DNA of 64,000 bases from Halolamina sediminis (lineage in GTDB: Archaea > Halobacteriota > Halobacteria > Halobacteriales > Haloferacaceae): contig NZ_CVUA01000001.1 in assembly GCF_001282785.1 (NCBI RefSeq), forward strand, positions 558,001 to 622,000, written 5' to 3'. A program made the translations under genes and the position numbers. Of the stretch, positions 1 through 9,534 are shown piece by piece; within the stretch, counting starts at the first letter, position 1, and each line of letters opens with the position of its first letter. The notes under the pieces were generated by a model. It did no database searches. It was not told where the DNA came from and saw only the letters and a program-made list of their open reading frames with translations.

Positions 1-55
1 GCTCCGAGCCGCGCCGTCGAACCGCTTTTGCCGGCGGGCGCCGACCGCCGAGGGG

Positions 56-847
56 ATGCCCCCGCTCTGGCCCGCCGTCTTCCTCCTCGCCGGCGCGATC
101 GTCTGGCTGCTCGCCGCGCCCGCACCCCTGACCGGCCTCCGACTGCTCCGGACGCCCGAGTTCGCTGTCTCGGACCTGCTCGCCGACCGCCCCGACCGCG
201 CCTGCTTCACCGGGACGGTCGTCGAGGCCGAGGACGGCGGGACCGTCGAGGCGCCGTTCTCCGGCCGGCGGGCGGTCGCGCTGGCGTACCAGGTGCTGGA
301 GGAGGAGTCCTCCGGGCTCTGGTGGCTCGGCTTCCCGTTCGGCACCATGACCAGCTTCGAACCCATCGACGGCGGCGCCGTCGCGGAGCCGTTCCTGCTC
401 GACGACGGCACCGGACAGGTCCGGGTCGACCCCGGCGGCGCGACGTTCCGTCTCGACCCGGACACGATGATCGGTGTGAAAGGCGGCGACACGCCGCCCG
501 AGCGGATCCGGCGGTACATCGACAGCAACGACGACGTGAACGATGAGGACGTGAGCGTCAACCTCGGCATCGTCAACTGGGGCGTCGGAACCGATCGGCG
601 CTACGTCGAACGCCGGGTCGAACCGGGCGACGAGGTGCTGGTCTGTGGCGGGGCCCGGGACGCCCGGGGAGCGATCGGCGCCGTCCCCGCGGTCATCGAC
701 GGCGGCTCGCCGTTCCTGCTGGCTGACACCGACCGCCGCACGCTCGCCCGACGGCTCCTCGTCGGCAGCCCCGCCGCAGTACTGCTCTCGCTGGCGCTGA
801 TCGCGGGTGGCGGGCTGGCGTACGCCGGCTTCTTGGGTCTGCTCTGA
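56..847 (+). CDS. GIDE/MULAN-like two-TM membrane protein
   Basis: Predicted membrane protein of 263 aa with one hydrophobic segment near residues 4-22 and another near 235-260. Between them is a soluble domain of about 200 aa. The order TM - soluble domain - TM, and phrases such as 'FTGTVVEAEDGG' and 'PFSGRRAVALAYQV', resemble the GIDE domain of MULAN-type proteins, but there is no RING finger, so ligase activity is not implied. The family assignment is from recalled pattern and is moderate. A T-rich stretch (cttttg) about 30 nt upstream could be the promoter. It lies just before the RNB nuclease gene on the same strand. Confidence 0.6.
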   Translation: MPPLWPAVFLLAGAIVWLLAAPAPLTGLRLLRTPEFAVSDLLADRPDRACFTGTVVEAEDGGTVEAPFSGRRAVALAYQVLEEESSGLWWLGFPFGTMTSFEPIDGGAVAEPFLLDDGTGQVRVDPGGATFRLDPDTMIGVKGGDTPPERIRRYIDSNDDVNDEDVSVNLGIVNWGVGTDRRYVERRVEPGDEVLVCGGARDARGAIGAVPAVIDGGSPFLLADTDRRTLARRLLVGSPAAVLLSLALIAGGGLAYAGFLGLL

Positions 848-914
848 CCCGGTGCATCGCGGAACACGGCTCGCGCCCCGAAACGCCTACCTGCCGGCTC
901 CGCCAACGGCACCC

Positions 915-2222
915 ATGAGCGAAACTGACGACGCCCAGGCCGCGGCCGGCACCGCCGAGGGACAGGGCCCCGTGCTGATCTCCGAGGCCCTCGACGAGGC
1001 GCTGGCCGAGAAGCGCGACGAGCTGTTCGAGGAGTTCGACCTCCGGGACGAGTTCCCGCCCGCGGTGATGCGCGAGGCCGAGCGCCGGATCGAGAACGTC
1101 GAACAGGAGATCCAGGACGAGCTCGACGACCGGGCGGACCTCCGCGATCTGACCGCCTGGACCACCGACCCCGCGGACGCACAGGACTTCGACGACGCCC
1201 TCTCCGTCGAGGAGCACGACGACGAGTACGTGCTGTACGTCCACATCGCGGACGTGAGTCACTACGTCCACCCGGACTCGCTGATGTGGGAGGAGGCCGT
1301 CGAGCGCTGTAACACTGTCTACCTGCCGGGGTACACCACCCACATGCTCCCGCCCGCGCTGGCGGAGACGGTCTGCTCGCTCGTCCCCGAGGAGGACCGA
1401 CTCGCCCACACCGTCGAGATGCATCTCGACAAGGAGGAGCTCTCCTTCGAGGAGATCGACATCTACAAGTCCGTCATCAACTCCGACGAGCGGCTCACCT
1501 ACACCCAGTGTGAGCACCGACTCGAGGACGAGGATGCGCCGCTGCACGACGAGAACCAGTTGGCGTTCGAGCTCGCCGACCGCATGCACGAACAGCGGAA
1601 GGCCGACGGCTCGCTCGTGTTGAACCCCCGCCGGGATCAGGCCCACACGATGATCGAGGAGTCGATGCTGAAAGCGAACAAGGCCGTCACGCACACGCTG
1701 ATGTGGGATCGCGGCGTCGAGGCGATGTATCGCGTCCACCCCCAGCCGACCCCGGACCAGTGGAACGAGGCGCTGAAGGAGATCCAGGAGCTCGACGGCG
1801 TCTCCATCCCCGGCGAGGCGTTCGGGGACGACCCGCGGAAGGCGGTCAACGCCGCGCTGGAGGAGTCCCCCGGCCGTTCGCTGGACAAGATCCAGCGCGC
1901 CGTGCTGAAGGTGATGCCCCGGGCGAAGTACATGAACGACCCCTTCGGCGGCCACCACGCGCTCAACTTCGACATCTACGGCCACTTCACTTCGCCCATC
2001 CGCCGGCTGTCGGACCTGATCAACCACTGGATCGTCCACACCAACGAGGTGCCCGAGGATCTCGTGGAGCTCTGTGACCGCGCCTCGGACAAGCAGAAGG
2101 ACGGCGAAACCGCCGAACGGCTGTACAAGCAGTTCATGCAGGAGCAGGGGCTCGACCCCCACGCGGTGAACAACCGCGGGGTGGAGGTCGTCGACGCCGA
2201 GGCGGCCGACCACGACGTGTAG
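915..2222 (+). CDS. rnr: RNB-domain exoribonuclease (RNase R-like)
   Basis: Predicted 3'-5' exoribonuclease of the RNase II/R family, 435 aa. The metal-binding motif is visible as 'DPADAQDFDDALS' at residues 85-97, followed by 'VHIADVSHYV', typical of RNB catalytic domains. There are no recognisable cold-shock or S1 domains, so it is a catalytic-domain-only form, as known from haloarchaea. The start at 915 (MSETDD) is chosen because the open frame upstream runs into the previous gene; the ATG follows a short intergenic gap. It probably acts in RNA turnover in the cytoplasm. Confidence 0.88.
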   Translation: MSETDDAQAAAGTAEGQGPVLISEALDEALAEKRDELFEEFDLRDEFPPAVMREAERRIENVEQEIQDELDDRADLRDLTAWTTDPADAQDFDDALSVEEHDDEYVLYVHIADVSHYVHPDSLMWEEAVERCNTVYLPGYTTHMLPPALAETVCSLVPEEDRLAHTVEMHLDKEELSFEEIDIYKSVINSDERLTYTQCEHRLEDEDAPLHDENQLAFELADRMHEQRKADGSLVLNPRRDQAHTMIEESMLKANKAVTHTLMWDRGVEAMYRVHPQPTPDQWNEALKEIQELDGVSIPGEAFGDDPRKAVNAALEESPGRSLDKIQRAVLKVMPRAKYMNDPFGGHHALNFDIYGHFTSPIRRLSDLINHWIVHTNEVPEDLVELCDRASDKQKDGETAERLYKQFMQEQGLDPHAVNNRGVEVVDAEAADHDV

Positions 2223-2268
2223 GCGGGGGTCGTGCCGCGTGGCCGCCTTCGGCGGATCCACCCGGACG

Positions 2269-2275
2269 CTTATAG
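2269..2275 (+). promoter_or_regulatory. TATA-like box of the zinc-finger gene
   Basis: The sequence cttatag is centred about 25 nt before the ATG at 2298, the spacing expected for a leaderless haloarchaeal transcript. A similar cgcttatgc at 2519-2527 precedes the next gene's GTG by the same distance. Confidence 0.5.
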
Positions 2276-2297
2276 TCGCGGCTGCCGACGACCGAGT

Positions 2298-2510
2298 ATG
2301 AGCGACGACGACGGCCCGCAGGTGCCCATCCACTGTCCCGAGTGTGAGACCACCACTCGTGTCCCCTTCTCGGAGCTCGCCGACCGGATCGAGGCCCACA
2401 ACGAGTCGGTCCACGACGGCGACGACGTCGCCCAGGTCGATCCCGGCGTCGCCGAGCAGTTCCAGGACATCGTGCTCGAGGAGTCGGGGCTGCTTGAGGA
2501 CGACGCCTGA
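2298..2510 (+). CDS. small C2H2-type zinc-finger-like protein
   Basis: A 70-aa acidic protein. Cys13 and Cys16 (HCPEC) are followed by His34 and His39 (HNESVH), a CxxC-x17-HxxxxH pattern that could bind one zinc ion. The remainder is acidic and probably helical. The start is set by a TATA-like box at 2269-2275. The molecular function is unknown; nucleic-acid or protein binding is only an inference from the finger. Confidence 0.65.
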   Translation: MSDDDGPQVPIHCPECETTTRVPFSELADRIEAHNESVHDGDDVAQVDPGVAEQFQDIVLEESGLLEDDA

Positions 2511-2549
2511 CTGCCGAACGCTTATGCCGACGCTCACCCTGGTTCGAGC

Positions 2550-3278
2550 GTGATTCGTGACCGCCGCGGAGTGAGCGAGACCGTCGGCTTCGTGCTCGTG
2601 TTCTCGCTCGTGTTGCTCACCGTCGGCACCGTTCTCACCGTCGGCTACGGCGGTTTGCAGGACGTGCGCGACGCCGAACGCGTCAACAACGCCCAGCGGG
2701 CATTCGACGTCCTCGCGAACAACATCGAGGACATCACCGCCCGCGGCGCTCCGAGCCGCGGCACGGAGATTCGACTCGCGGAGGCCAGCCTCGGCCGGGG
2801 GGAACCGACGATACTGAACGTTTCAGCCGACTGGTCGTCGTCGAACTTCTCGACGGGCAACGACAGCCTCGACTCGATCGTCTACGAGGCCGAGGGGACA
2901 CAGATCCGCTACGCCGCCGGCGCGGTGACGCGGGTCCAGTCCGGCGGCTCGGTGATGCTCGTCGAGCCCAACTTCGTGCTCTCCGACCAGCGGGTGATCC
3001 TCCCGGTCGTGGAGCTCGTCGTCGAACAGCGCAGTATCGCCGGGTCGCGCACCGTGTTGGTCCGCTCGGTCCGAACCAACCGGGAGGTAGAGCTGGATCG
3101 CGGCGTCGATCAGTTCCAACTCAACGTCACGACCCCGGCGACCGACGCGTGGGAGGGGTATCTCGAAGAGGAGGGGATGAACTGCACGCGCCCCAGTGAC
3201 GACCGGCTCTCCTGCTCGATCGACGATCTCGACAGCGTTCAACTGGTCCGGTTCACGATCGAGGTCACGTTCGGTTGA
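2550..3278 (+). CDS. pilin-like N-terminus membrane/secreted protein
   Basis: A 242-aa protein that begins 'MIRDRRGVSETVGFVLVFS', a short basic leader followed by a hydrophobic segment (about residues 8-32) resembling archaeal type IV pilin-like N-termini processed by a prepilin peptidase. The rest is a beta-rich, Asn/Thr-containing extracytoplasmic domain with two cysteines near the C-terminus (NCTR..LSCS) that could form a disulfide. The start is a GTG at 2550 placed 25 nt after a cttatg box. The function is not known; a surface or pilus-associated role is an inference. Confidence 0.65.
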   Translation: MIRDRRGVSETVGFVLVFSLVLLTVGTVLTVGYGGLQDVRDAERVNNAQRAFDVLANNIEDITARGAPSRGTEIRLAEASLGRGEPTILNVSADWSSSNFSTGNDSLDSIVYEAEGTQIRYAAGAVTRVQSGGSVMLVEPNFVLSDQRVILPVVELVVEQRSIAGSRTVLVRSVRTNREVELDRGVDQFQLNVTTPATDAWEGYLEEEGMNCTRPSDDRLSCSIDDLDSVQLVRFTIEVTFG

Positions 3279-3408
3279 GGGAGTGTCGGCGTCGATTATC
3301 GGCCCGTTTCTACTGGATTGCGACTTTTCGAGACCGAGAACACATCAAAGCGAGGTGCTCTGGAGTAATTTGGACTGCGCGGATCGTTACCGGGGGCGCA
3401 GAAACGCG

Positions 3409-3468
3409 GACTCGCTGGGAGTCTCGCGAGCGAAGCCGGAGGCTGAGCGAGTGAGACTAAAGCGAGTC
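3409..3468. repeat. inverted repeat beside tRNA-Ala
   Basis: The arms gactcgc (3409-3415) and gcgagtc (3462-3468) enclose gtctc/gagac and an agcc-gga-ggct mini-hairpin. The stretch ggactcgctggga at 3408-3420 is identical to the 3' end of the nearby tRNA-Ala gene (3501-3513). No gene is seen in 3279-3499. Confidence 0.45.
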
Positions 3469-3499
3469 AACGACTGAACGAACGGAGTGAGTAAAGAAG

Positions 3500-3571
3500 T
3501 GGACTCGCTGGGATTTGAACCCAGGGCCTCTTCCTTGCGAAGGAAGCGATCTACCACTGATCTACGAGCCC
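3500..3571 (-). tRNA. tRNA-Ala (CGC anticodon)
   Basis: A 72-nt cloverleaf on the minus strand. The acceptor stem GGGCTCG/CGAGTCC contains a G3-U70 wobble, the identity element of alanine tRNAs. The anticodon stem CTTCC/GGAAG encloses the loop TTCGCAA, so the anticodon is CGC. The T arm is CTGGG-TTCAAAT-CCCAG. The discriminator is A and no CCA is encoded. There is no intron. Confidence 0.95.
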
Positions 3572-3689
3572 GCAGTCGAATCGAGGCGGGGGAGCGGTTT
3601 GAACGTTGCGCTTCCTCGTCACCGTCGATCCTGGCGCCGACCCAGCAGTCGCTCGCCGGCCGTGAGAAAACGTGAGAACGGAAAGCCGC

Positions 3690-4004
3690 TCAGTCCTCGA
3701 GGACGATCTCGATCGAGACGTCGTTCGGGACCTGAATCCGCATCAGCTGGCGGAGCGCGCGTTCGTCCGCGTCGATGTCGATCAGCCGCTTGTGGACCCG
3801 CATCTCCCAGTGCTCCCACGTGGCGGTCCCCTCGCCGTCGGGGGACTTCCGCGAGGGCACGTTGAGCTCGGTCGTCGGGAGCGGGATGGGGCCGGACAGC
3901 GAGACGCCCGTCTTCTCCGCGATCTCGCGGACGTCGTCACAGATGTCGTCCAGGTCTTCGGGGCTCGTCCCCGTCAGACGGACGCGGGCCTGTTGCTCGG
4001 GCAT
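3690..4004 (-). CDS. rps10: 30S ribosomal protein uS10
   Basis: Small-subunit protein uS10, 104 aa, normal length for archaea. Recognisable features are '[19 protein letters not shown]' at the N-terminus and the central '[19 protein letters not shown]' loop that reaches into the 30S head. The start codon directly follows the stop codon of tuf (0 nt between them), so the two are surely co-transcribed and probably translationally coupled. The tuf-rps10 pair is the end of the str-type operon. Confidence 0.97.
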   Translation of the reverse strand: MPEQQARVRLTGTSPEDLDDICDDVREIAEKTGVSLSGPIPLPTTELNVPSRKSPDGEGTATWEHWEMRVHKRLIDIDADERALRQLMRIQVPNDVSIEIVLED

Positions 4005-5270
4005 CTATCGCTCGTCGACGCTCAGGACCTTGCCGGCCGCGATGGTCTGACCCATGTCGCGGATGGCGAAGCTCCCCAGCTCCGGGATCTCGCTCGACGG
4101 CTCGATCGAGAGGGGCTTTTGCGGGCGGACGGTGACGACCGCGGCGTCGCCGGACTTGATGAAGTCCGGGTCCTCCTCGGCGACCTCGCCGGTCGACGGG
4201 TCGATCTTCTGGTCGATCGACTCGATCGTACACGCGACCTGTGCGGTGTGGGCGTGGAACACCGGCGTGTAGCCGGCGGTGATCACGCTCGGGTGCTGCA
4301 TGACGACGACCTGCGCCTGGAACGTCTCCGCGACGCTGGGCGGGTCGTCGGCCGGGCCACACACGTCGCCACGGCGGATGTCGTCCTTGCCGATGCCGCG
4401 GACGTTGAACCCGACGTTGTCACCGGGCGCAGCGCTGGGCACCTCCTCGTGGTGCATCTCGATCGTCTTCACCTCGCCGCCCACGTCGCTGGGCTGGAAG
4501 GAGACGTTGTCGCCCGTGTTGAGCGTCCCCGTCTCGATCCGTCCGACCGGGACGGTCCCGATACCGGAGATGGTGTAGACGTCCTGGATCGGCAGGCGGA
4601 GCGGCGCGTCCGTCGGCGGCTCCGGCTCCGGCAGGTCGTTGAGGGCCTCGAGCAGCGTCGGGCCGTCGTACCAGGCGGTGTTCTCCGAGGCCTCGGAGAC
4701 GTTGTCGCCCTCGAAGGCGGAGATCGGGATGAACGTCGTGTCGTCGGTCGCGAACTGGACCTGGTTCAGCAGGTCCTCGACTTCGCCGATGACCTCCTTG
4801 TAGGAGTCCTCGCTGTAGTCGACGAGGTCCATCTTGTTGATCCCGATGATGAGCTCGTTGATACCCAGCGTGCGGGCCAGGAACACGTGCTCTCGGGTCT
4901 GGGGCGCGACGCCGTCGTCGGCCGCGACGACGAGCACCGCGTTGTCGGCCTGCGAGGCGCCCGTGATCATGTTCTTCACGAAGTCACGGTGGCCCGGACA
5001 GTCGACGATGGTGAAGTTGTACTCGTCGGTGTCGAACTCCTGGTGGGCGATGTCGATGGTGACCCCTCGCTCTCGCTCTTCGGCGAGGTTGTCCATGACG
5101 TAGGCGAACTCGAAGCCACCCTTGCCCTTCTCTTCGGCCTCCTCTTTGTGCTGCTCGATGACGTGCTCGGGGACGCTCCCTGTCTCGTAGAGGAGCCGGC
5201 CCACGAGCGTACTCTTCCCGTGGTCGACGTGGCCGATAATGGCCAAGTTCTGGTGCGGAATGTCGCTCAT
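4005..5270 (-). CDS. tuf: translation elongation factor aEF-1A
   Basis: GTPase that delivers aminoacyl-tRNA to the ribosome, 421 aa. The P-loop 'GHVDHGKS' lies at residues 13-20, followed by 'DCPGHRDF' (G3) and 'GINKMDL' (G4), then the domain II and III beta barrels. The start at 5270 (MSDIPHQN) is chosen over an upstream ATG because it matches the family N-terminus. A T-rich tggttttac about 60 nt upstream on the minus strand may be the promoter, implying a short leader. The stop abuts rps10. Confidence 0.97.
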   Translation of the reverse strand: MSDIPHQNLAIIGHVDHGKSTLVGRLLYETGSVPEHVIEQHKEEAEEKGKGGFEFAYVMDNLAEERERGVTIDIAHQEFDTDEYNFTIVDCPGHRDFVKNMITGASQADNAVLVVAADDGVAPQTREHVFLARTLGINELIIGINKMDLVDYSEDSYKEVIGEVEDLLNQVQFATDDTTFIPISAFEGDNVSEASENTAWYDGPTLLEALNDLPEPEPPTDAPLRLPIQDVYTISGIGTVPVGRIETGTLNTGDNVSFQPSDVGGEVKTIEMHHEEVPSAAPGDNVGFNVRGIGKDDIRRGDVCGPADDPPSVAETFQAQVVVMQHPSVITAGYTPVFHAHTAQVACTIESIDQKIDPSTGEVAEEDPDFIKSGDAAVVTVRPQKPLSIEPSSEIPELGSFAIRDMGQTIAAGKVLSVDER

Positions 5271-5397
5271 AGTGGATTCACGCGCTGAAGGCGCTGTGGG
5301 GAAACGTTCGGCAGAACGCCGTAAAACCATTTCGATACGTTCCCCCCGCAATCCGGCCGTGTACGGCGGTTTGTGGTACTGTACCGTGGTTCTGGTC

Positions 5398-6354
5398 TCA
5401 GCGCGGGGGGAGCCGCCCCACGTCGGACAGCACCGCCGACGCCGTCTCGGGGCCGCCGGCGCCGTGTCCCGAGATGTTCAGCCGGCCGGCGTGGTCGGTC
5501 TCTATCTGGACGATGTTCTGGGTGCCGGTCACCGCCAGCGTCCCGTTCTCGGGCACCAACCGTGGCCCGACCCTGACGCCATCGGGCGTTGCCTCGGCGA
5601 TCAGCCGAACCGTCCGCCCGTCCTCGCCGGCCAGCGAGAGCGCGCTCGCCGGCAGCGACTCGATCCCCTCGACTTCGGCGTCGTCGAGCGTGAGCGCGTC
5701 CCGGCCCCGGGCCTCCCGGAGCACGTTCGCGACGATCACGCCCTTGAGCGCGGCGTCCGTCCCGTCGACGTCGAACGTCGGGTCGGCCTCCGCGACGCCC
5801 AGATCCTGGGCCTCCGAGAGCACGTGGTCGTAGCTCAGCCCCTCGGCGGCCATCCGCGAGAGCACGAAGTTCGCGGTGCCGTTGAGCACGCCGCGGACGC
5901 GATCGACCCGGTTGGGGCCGACGTCTTCGACGGACCGGACCGCGGGGATCGCGCCGCCGACGGTCGCCTCGAACCGGAGCTGGCCCTCGCTCGCCCGGGC
6001 TGCGGCCCGGAGCTCGTCGTAGCGCTCGGCGACCGGCCCCTTGTTCGCCAGCACGACGTGTCGATCGCGGTCGAGCGCCGCGACGGCGTTGGAGAAGCCG
6101 GGATCGGCGTCGCCCAGCGTCGTCGGCGTCGCCTCGACCAGCGCGTCGTAGTCGGCCCCCAGCAACGACTCGTGTGGCTCCTCGCCGACCGTCCCCCTCT
6201 CGGACTTCCGGGCGAGTGCGTCGTCCACGTCCAACGGATCGCCCAGGGCGGCACCCGTCGAGTCCGCGAGACCGACGACCTCGTGGCCGTGCTCGCCGGC
6301 CAACTCCGCGACCGATCGGCCGACCGCACCGACGCCGACGATGGCCAGCCTCAT
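5398..6354 (-). CDS. hom: homoserine dehydrogenase without ACT domain
   Basis: NAD(P)-dependent homoserine dehydrogenase, 318 aa, for the threonine/methionine branch of aspartate metabolism. It shows the Rossmann motif '[14 protein letters not shown]', the substrate-loop '[14 protein letters not shown]' and the catalytic-domain signature '[13 protein letters not shown]'. It ends shortly after the catalytic domain, so the C-terminal ACT regulatory domain found in many homologues is missing. Its ATG overlaps the stop of the upstream ACT-domain gene by four bases (ATGA), suggesting that the two proteins work together. Confidence 0.93.
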   Translation of the reverse strand: MRLAIVGVGAVGRSVAELAGEHGHEVVGLADSTGAALGDPLDVDDALARKSERGTVGEEPHESLLGADYDALVEATPTTLGDADPGFSNAVAALDRDRHVVLANKGPVAERYDELRAAARASEGQLRFEATVGGAIPAVRSVEDVGPNRVDRVRGVLNGTANFVLSRMAAEGLSYDHVLSEAQDLGVAEADPTFDVDGTDAALKGVIVANVLREARGRDALTLDDAEVEGIESLPASALSLAGEDGRTVRLIAEATPDGVRVGPRLVPENGTLAVTGTQNIVQIETDHAGRLNISGHGAGGPETASAVLSDVGRLPPR

Positions 6355-6875
6355 CCGCTGGCCTCCAACGGCTCGACGACGGTCAGCCCCTTGCGGTCGG
6401 CGATCTTCCGCACCTGCTCCAGAGCATCCCCGCGCTCGCCCGAGCGGGCGCCCAGCCGCAGGTACGCGCTGGAGACCGCCTCCACGCCGTCGGGCGCCGA
6501 CAGCGAGAGCTCCTCGACGGCGACCGTCGACGCGCTCTCGATCTCCCGCAGCGTCTCCGAGAGGTCCGTGTCGACCAGATGACCGCTCAGCAGCACCCGG
6601 AACGCCTCGCCGTAGTACTCCTCGTCGGCGGCGACGACGGTCACCCCACGGTCACGGAGCCCCTCGATCACCTCGTCGAACCGCTCGGCCGGGCAGTCCA
6701 GCGCCACCTCGACCGGGATGCGCCCGCCGGGTGTGCGACTCCCGCGCTCGTGGAACACCGAGAGGAGGTTCCCCCCGTGTTCGGCGATGGGTTCGAGCGC
6801 GGCCGCGAGCTCGCCCGGCTCGTCGTCGAGCTCGAGCCGGAGCGTGTGTGTCGTCACCCCGTCGGCGCGGCTCAT
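6351..6875 (-). CDS. ACT-domain amino-acid-binding regulator
   Basis: A 174-aa protein whose N-terminal half ('LRLELDDEPGELAAALEPI', then 'GGNLLSVFHERG') is an ACT domain, the small-molecule sensor used to control amino-acid enzymes. The C-terminal half is less characteristic. The start at 6875 (MSRADG) is used because the upstream extension is Arg-rich and not conserved in style. It overlaps hom by ATGA. The likely job, by inference, is feedback control of homoserine dehydrogenase by an amino acid. Confidence 0.82.
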   Translation of the reverse strand: MSRADGVTTHTLRLELDDEPGELAAALEPIAEHGGNLLSVFHERGSRTPGGRIPVEVALDCPAERFDEVIEGLRDRGVTVVAADEEYYGEAFRVLLSGHLVDTDLSETLREIESASTVAVEELSLSAPDGVEAVSSAYLRLGARSGERGDALEQVRKIADRKGLTVVEPLEASG

Positions 6876-7048
6876 CGTGGGACGACACCTCCGGCGATCG
6901 ACTGTGGACGGAACACGAACGGACGGAGCGGCGGGGTGGACATAAGCCTTCTCGGGGTGTGGCAACCCCGCCACCCCCGAGCCGGCGCCGTCGCTGGGGA
7001 GTCGAAAAGAGCGAAGAGAACCGCAAGACGTCGACCCGGGTCGCCGAC

Positions 7049-9238
7049 TTAGATGTAGTCGACCGACTCGGGGAGCTCGAGCTTCATCCCCTTGCGCTCG
7101 CGGATCTCCATGATCTGCTCGCGCTGGAGGTTGTCGGCCATCACGCGGAAGCCGGCGTTCTCGGTGTTCCAGGACGCGCGACCCTCGGTCGCGCTCCGGA
7201 TGTCGCTGGAGAAGCCGATCATCTCCTCGACGGGCGCAACGCCCTCGACGACCATCAGGCCGCCCTCCTGGTACATGTCGTCGACGCGGCCACGGCGACC
7301 CTGAATCTCGCCGGAGGCGGCGCCCATGTGTTCGCTAGGCACGTCGATCCGGACGTTCTGGATCGGCTCCAGCAGCCGGATCTCCCCGTCGATCAGCGCG
7401 TGGTGGACTGCCTCGCGGACGGCGGGGATGACCTGTGCGGGACCGCGGTGGATGGTGTCCTCGTGGAGGCGGGCGTCGTGCAGTCGGAGCAGCGTCCCCT
7501 GCACGGGCTCGGCGGCCAGCGGGCCGTCGTCGAGGGCCTCGGAGAGCCCCTCGACCACCAGCTCCATCGTCTCGTTCAGGTGCTGGATCCCCTTCGTGTC
7601 GTCGATGAGGATGTTCGTCCCGTGGATGTGCTCCACGTTCTGGGACGTGTCCTTGTCCATGCCGGCGTCCTGCAGCGCCTCACGGCGCTCCAGTTCGGGC
7701 ATGTCCATGGAGACCTCGCCGAGCTGGATCGCGTCGACGATGTCCTGCCCCATCGGGTGGATGGAGATGTAGAACTTGTTGTGCCGGTTGGGCGAGACGC
7801 CCTCGACCTCCCGGGACTCCTGCTGGGGCTGCTCGCGGAACACGACGATCGGTTCGCCGGTGTTGACCGGGATGCCCTGCTCTTTCTCGATGCGCTGGGT
7901 GATCACTTCGAGGTGGAGCTCGCCCTGTCCGCTGATCAGGTGCTCGCCGGTGTCCTCGTTGATCTCGATCTGGATCGTCGGGTCCTCCTTGGCGACCTGC
8001 TGGAGCGTCTCGATCAGCTTCGGCAGGTCGTCCATGGTCTGGGCCTCGACGGACTTCGTGATCACCGGCTCCGAGATGTGCTCGATCGACTCGAACGGCG
8101 TCATCTCCGCGGAGGAGACCGTCGAGCCGGCGATGGCGTCGCGCAGCCCCGTGACCGAGGCGATGTTCCCCGCGGGGACGCGATCCACTTCCTCGCGTTC
8201 ACTCCCCATGAACAGCCCGACGGACTGGATCCGGTTCTTGCCGGCCGTCCCGGAGACGAACAGGTCCTGCCCCTTCTCCAGCGTGCCGGAGAACACCCGG
8301 CCTGTGGCGATCTCGCCGGCGTGGGGGTCCATCGAGATGTCGGTCACCATGAACACCACGTCGCCGTCCTCGTTCACCAGCCGCATGTCCTCGGCCAGCT
8401 CGGACTCGGAGTCGCCGCGCCAGATGCGCGGGACACGACGGGGCTGGGCGTCGACGGGGTTGGGGAAGTGCTCACAGACCATGTCGAGCACCACGTCCGA
8501 CAGCGGCGAGCGCTCGTGGAGCTCGCCGCGCTTGTCGTTGCGCTCCATCTCGATGATGTCCTCGAAGGAGATGCCGGTACGCTGCATCGACGGCATCGAG
8601 ACGCCCCACTTGTACAGCGCGGAGCCGAAGCCGACGGTGCCGTCCTCGACGGAGACGGTCCAGTCGTCGTCGATGTCGTCCATCTCCTCGATCATCCCGC
8701 GGATCAGCTCGTTCACGTCCGCGATGACACCGAGCAGGCGCTCCTGCATCTCTTCCTCGCCCTCCTGCAGCTCGGAGATCAGGCGGTCGACCTTGTTGAT
8801 GAACAGGGTCGGCTTCACGCCCTCGCGGAGTGCCTGTCGCAGCACCGTCTCCGTCTGGGGCATGGCGCCCTCGACGGCGTCCACGACGACGAGCGCGCCG
8901 TCGACGGCACGCATCGCTCGGGTCACGTCGCCACCGAAGTCGACGTGGCCCGGCGTGTCGATGAGGTTGATGAGGTGGTTGGTGTCCTCGTACTCGTGGG
9001 TCATCGAGACGTTCGCCGCGTCGATGGTGATCCCACGCTCCTGTTCGTCCTCCTTCGTGTCCATCGCCAGCTGCTCGCCGGCGGTGCCCTCGGAGATCAT
9101 CCCCGCACCCGCGAGGAGGTTGTCCGAAAGCGTCGTCTTCCCGTGGTCGACGTGGGCGGCGATGGCGATGTTCCGGATGTTCTCCGGGGTGTCCATCAGC
9201 CGCTCACATTCTTGGACAATTTTCTTGCGTCGGCCCAT
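7049..9238 (-). CDS. fusA: translation elongation factor aEF-2
   Basis: Ribosomal translocase GTPase, 729 aa. The P-loop 'AHVDHGKT' is at residues 28-35 and '[11 protein letters not shown]' is the G3 region. The C-terminal 'LHEDTIHRG' carries the histidine that is normally modified to diphthamide in archaea. Length and domain order are standard and no intein is present. It is on the same strand as tuf and rps7 but separated from rps7 by three non-translation genes. Confidence 0.97.
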   Translation of the reverse strand: MGRRKKIVQECERLMDTPENIRNIAIAAHVDHGKTTLSDNLLAGAGMISEGTAGEQLAMDTKEDEQERGITIDAANVSMTHEYEDTNHLINLIDTPGHVDFGGDVTRAMRAVDGALVVVDAVEGAMPQTETVLRQALREGVKPTLFINKVDRLISELQEGEEEMQERLLGVIADVNELIRGMIEEMDDIDDDWTVSVEDGTVGFGSALYKWGVSMPSMQRTGISFEDIIEMERNDKRGELHERSPLSDVVLDMVCEHFPNPVDAQPRRVPRIWRGDSESELAEDMRLVNEDGDVVFMVTDISMDPHAGEIATGRVFSGTLEKGQDLFVSGTAGKNRIQSVGLFMGSEREEVDRVPAGNIASVTGLRDAIAGSTVSSAEMTPFESIEHISEPVITKSVEAQTMDDLPKLIETLQQVAKEDPTIQIEINEDTGEHLISGQGELHLEVITQRIEKEQGIPVNTGEPIVVFREQPQQESREVEGVSPNRHNKFYISIHPMGQDIVDAIQLGEVSMDMPELERREALQDAGMDKDTSQNVEHIHGTNILIDDTKGIQHLNETMELVVEGLSEALDDGPLAAEPVQGTLLRLHDARLHEDTIHRGPAQVIPAVREAVHHALIDGEIRLLEPIQNVRIDVPSEHMGAASGEIQGRRGRVDDMYQEGGLMVVEGVAPVEEMIGFSSDIRSATEGRASWNTENAGFRVMADNLQREQIMEIRERKGMKLELPESVDYI

Positions 9239-9310
9239 TGGGGTGGGCTACCCGTGGCGGGGTCAAAAGGGTAGTGTTTCACGGAGCGGGTGTGCCACCG
9301 ACACACGCCT

Positions 9311-9325
9311 CTGTGGCCGCCACAG
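9311..9325. repeat. 15-bp perfect palindrome upstream of fusA
   Basis: ctgtggc-c-gccacag is an exact inverted repeat with a one-base centre in the divergent region between fusA and the DUF5781-like gene. It could be an operator, but nothing else supports that. Confidence 0.35.
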
Positions 9326-9396
9326 CGGGCGATTCTGTCACTCGACTGGTGCCCGGTGTCGTCCGTCTCGATCGGTCGACGACGGTTCCCACCGGG

Positions 9397-9499
9397 GGCT
9401 GCCCGACGCCGCCTCATACTGCCGACTCCGGCGGCTGCCCGACGCCGCCTCATACTGCCGACTCCGGCGGCTGCCCGACGCCGCCTCATACTGCCGAAA
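9397..9499. repeat. 36-bp tandem repeat, 2.9 copies
   Basis: A 36-bp unit beginning ggctgcccgacgcc starts at 9397, 9433 and 9469; the third copy breaks off after 31 bases. The copies are otherwise identical and each contains gcctcatactgccga. The unit is a multiple of three, so the plus-strand frame that leads into the downstream gene stays open and would read a 12-residue peptide repeat, but the start codon of that gene lies after the repeats. This is most likely recent slippage. Confidence 0.85.
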
Positions 9500-9534
9500 C
9501 CGTCTTCCCCTTCTACCCCGTGGTACAGTCACAC

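Noticed and set aside
693-2537. Long open frame on the minus strand across the RNB nuclease gene
   Set aside because: Antisense frames stay open at this GC content. The product is Val/Leu/Arg-rich without family motifs, while the plus strand has a clear nuclease. The same applies to 3672-5288 opposite tuf, 6341-9274 opposite fusA, 16195-17907 opposite rpoA1 and 33013-35220 opposite ppsA.
9397-9499. CRISPR array
   Set aside because: The units are contiguous with no spacers and no cas genes are present. The 37-bp units at 41,437 are rejected for the same reason, and the hairpin array at 56,669 has no constant repeat separated by unique spacers.
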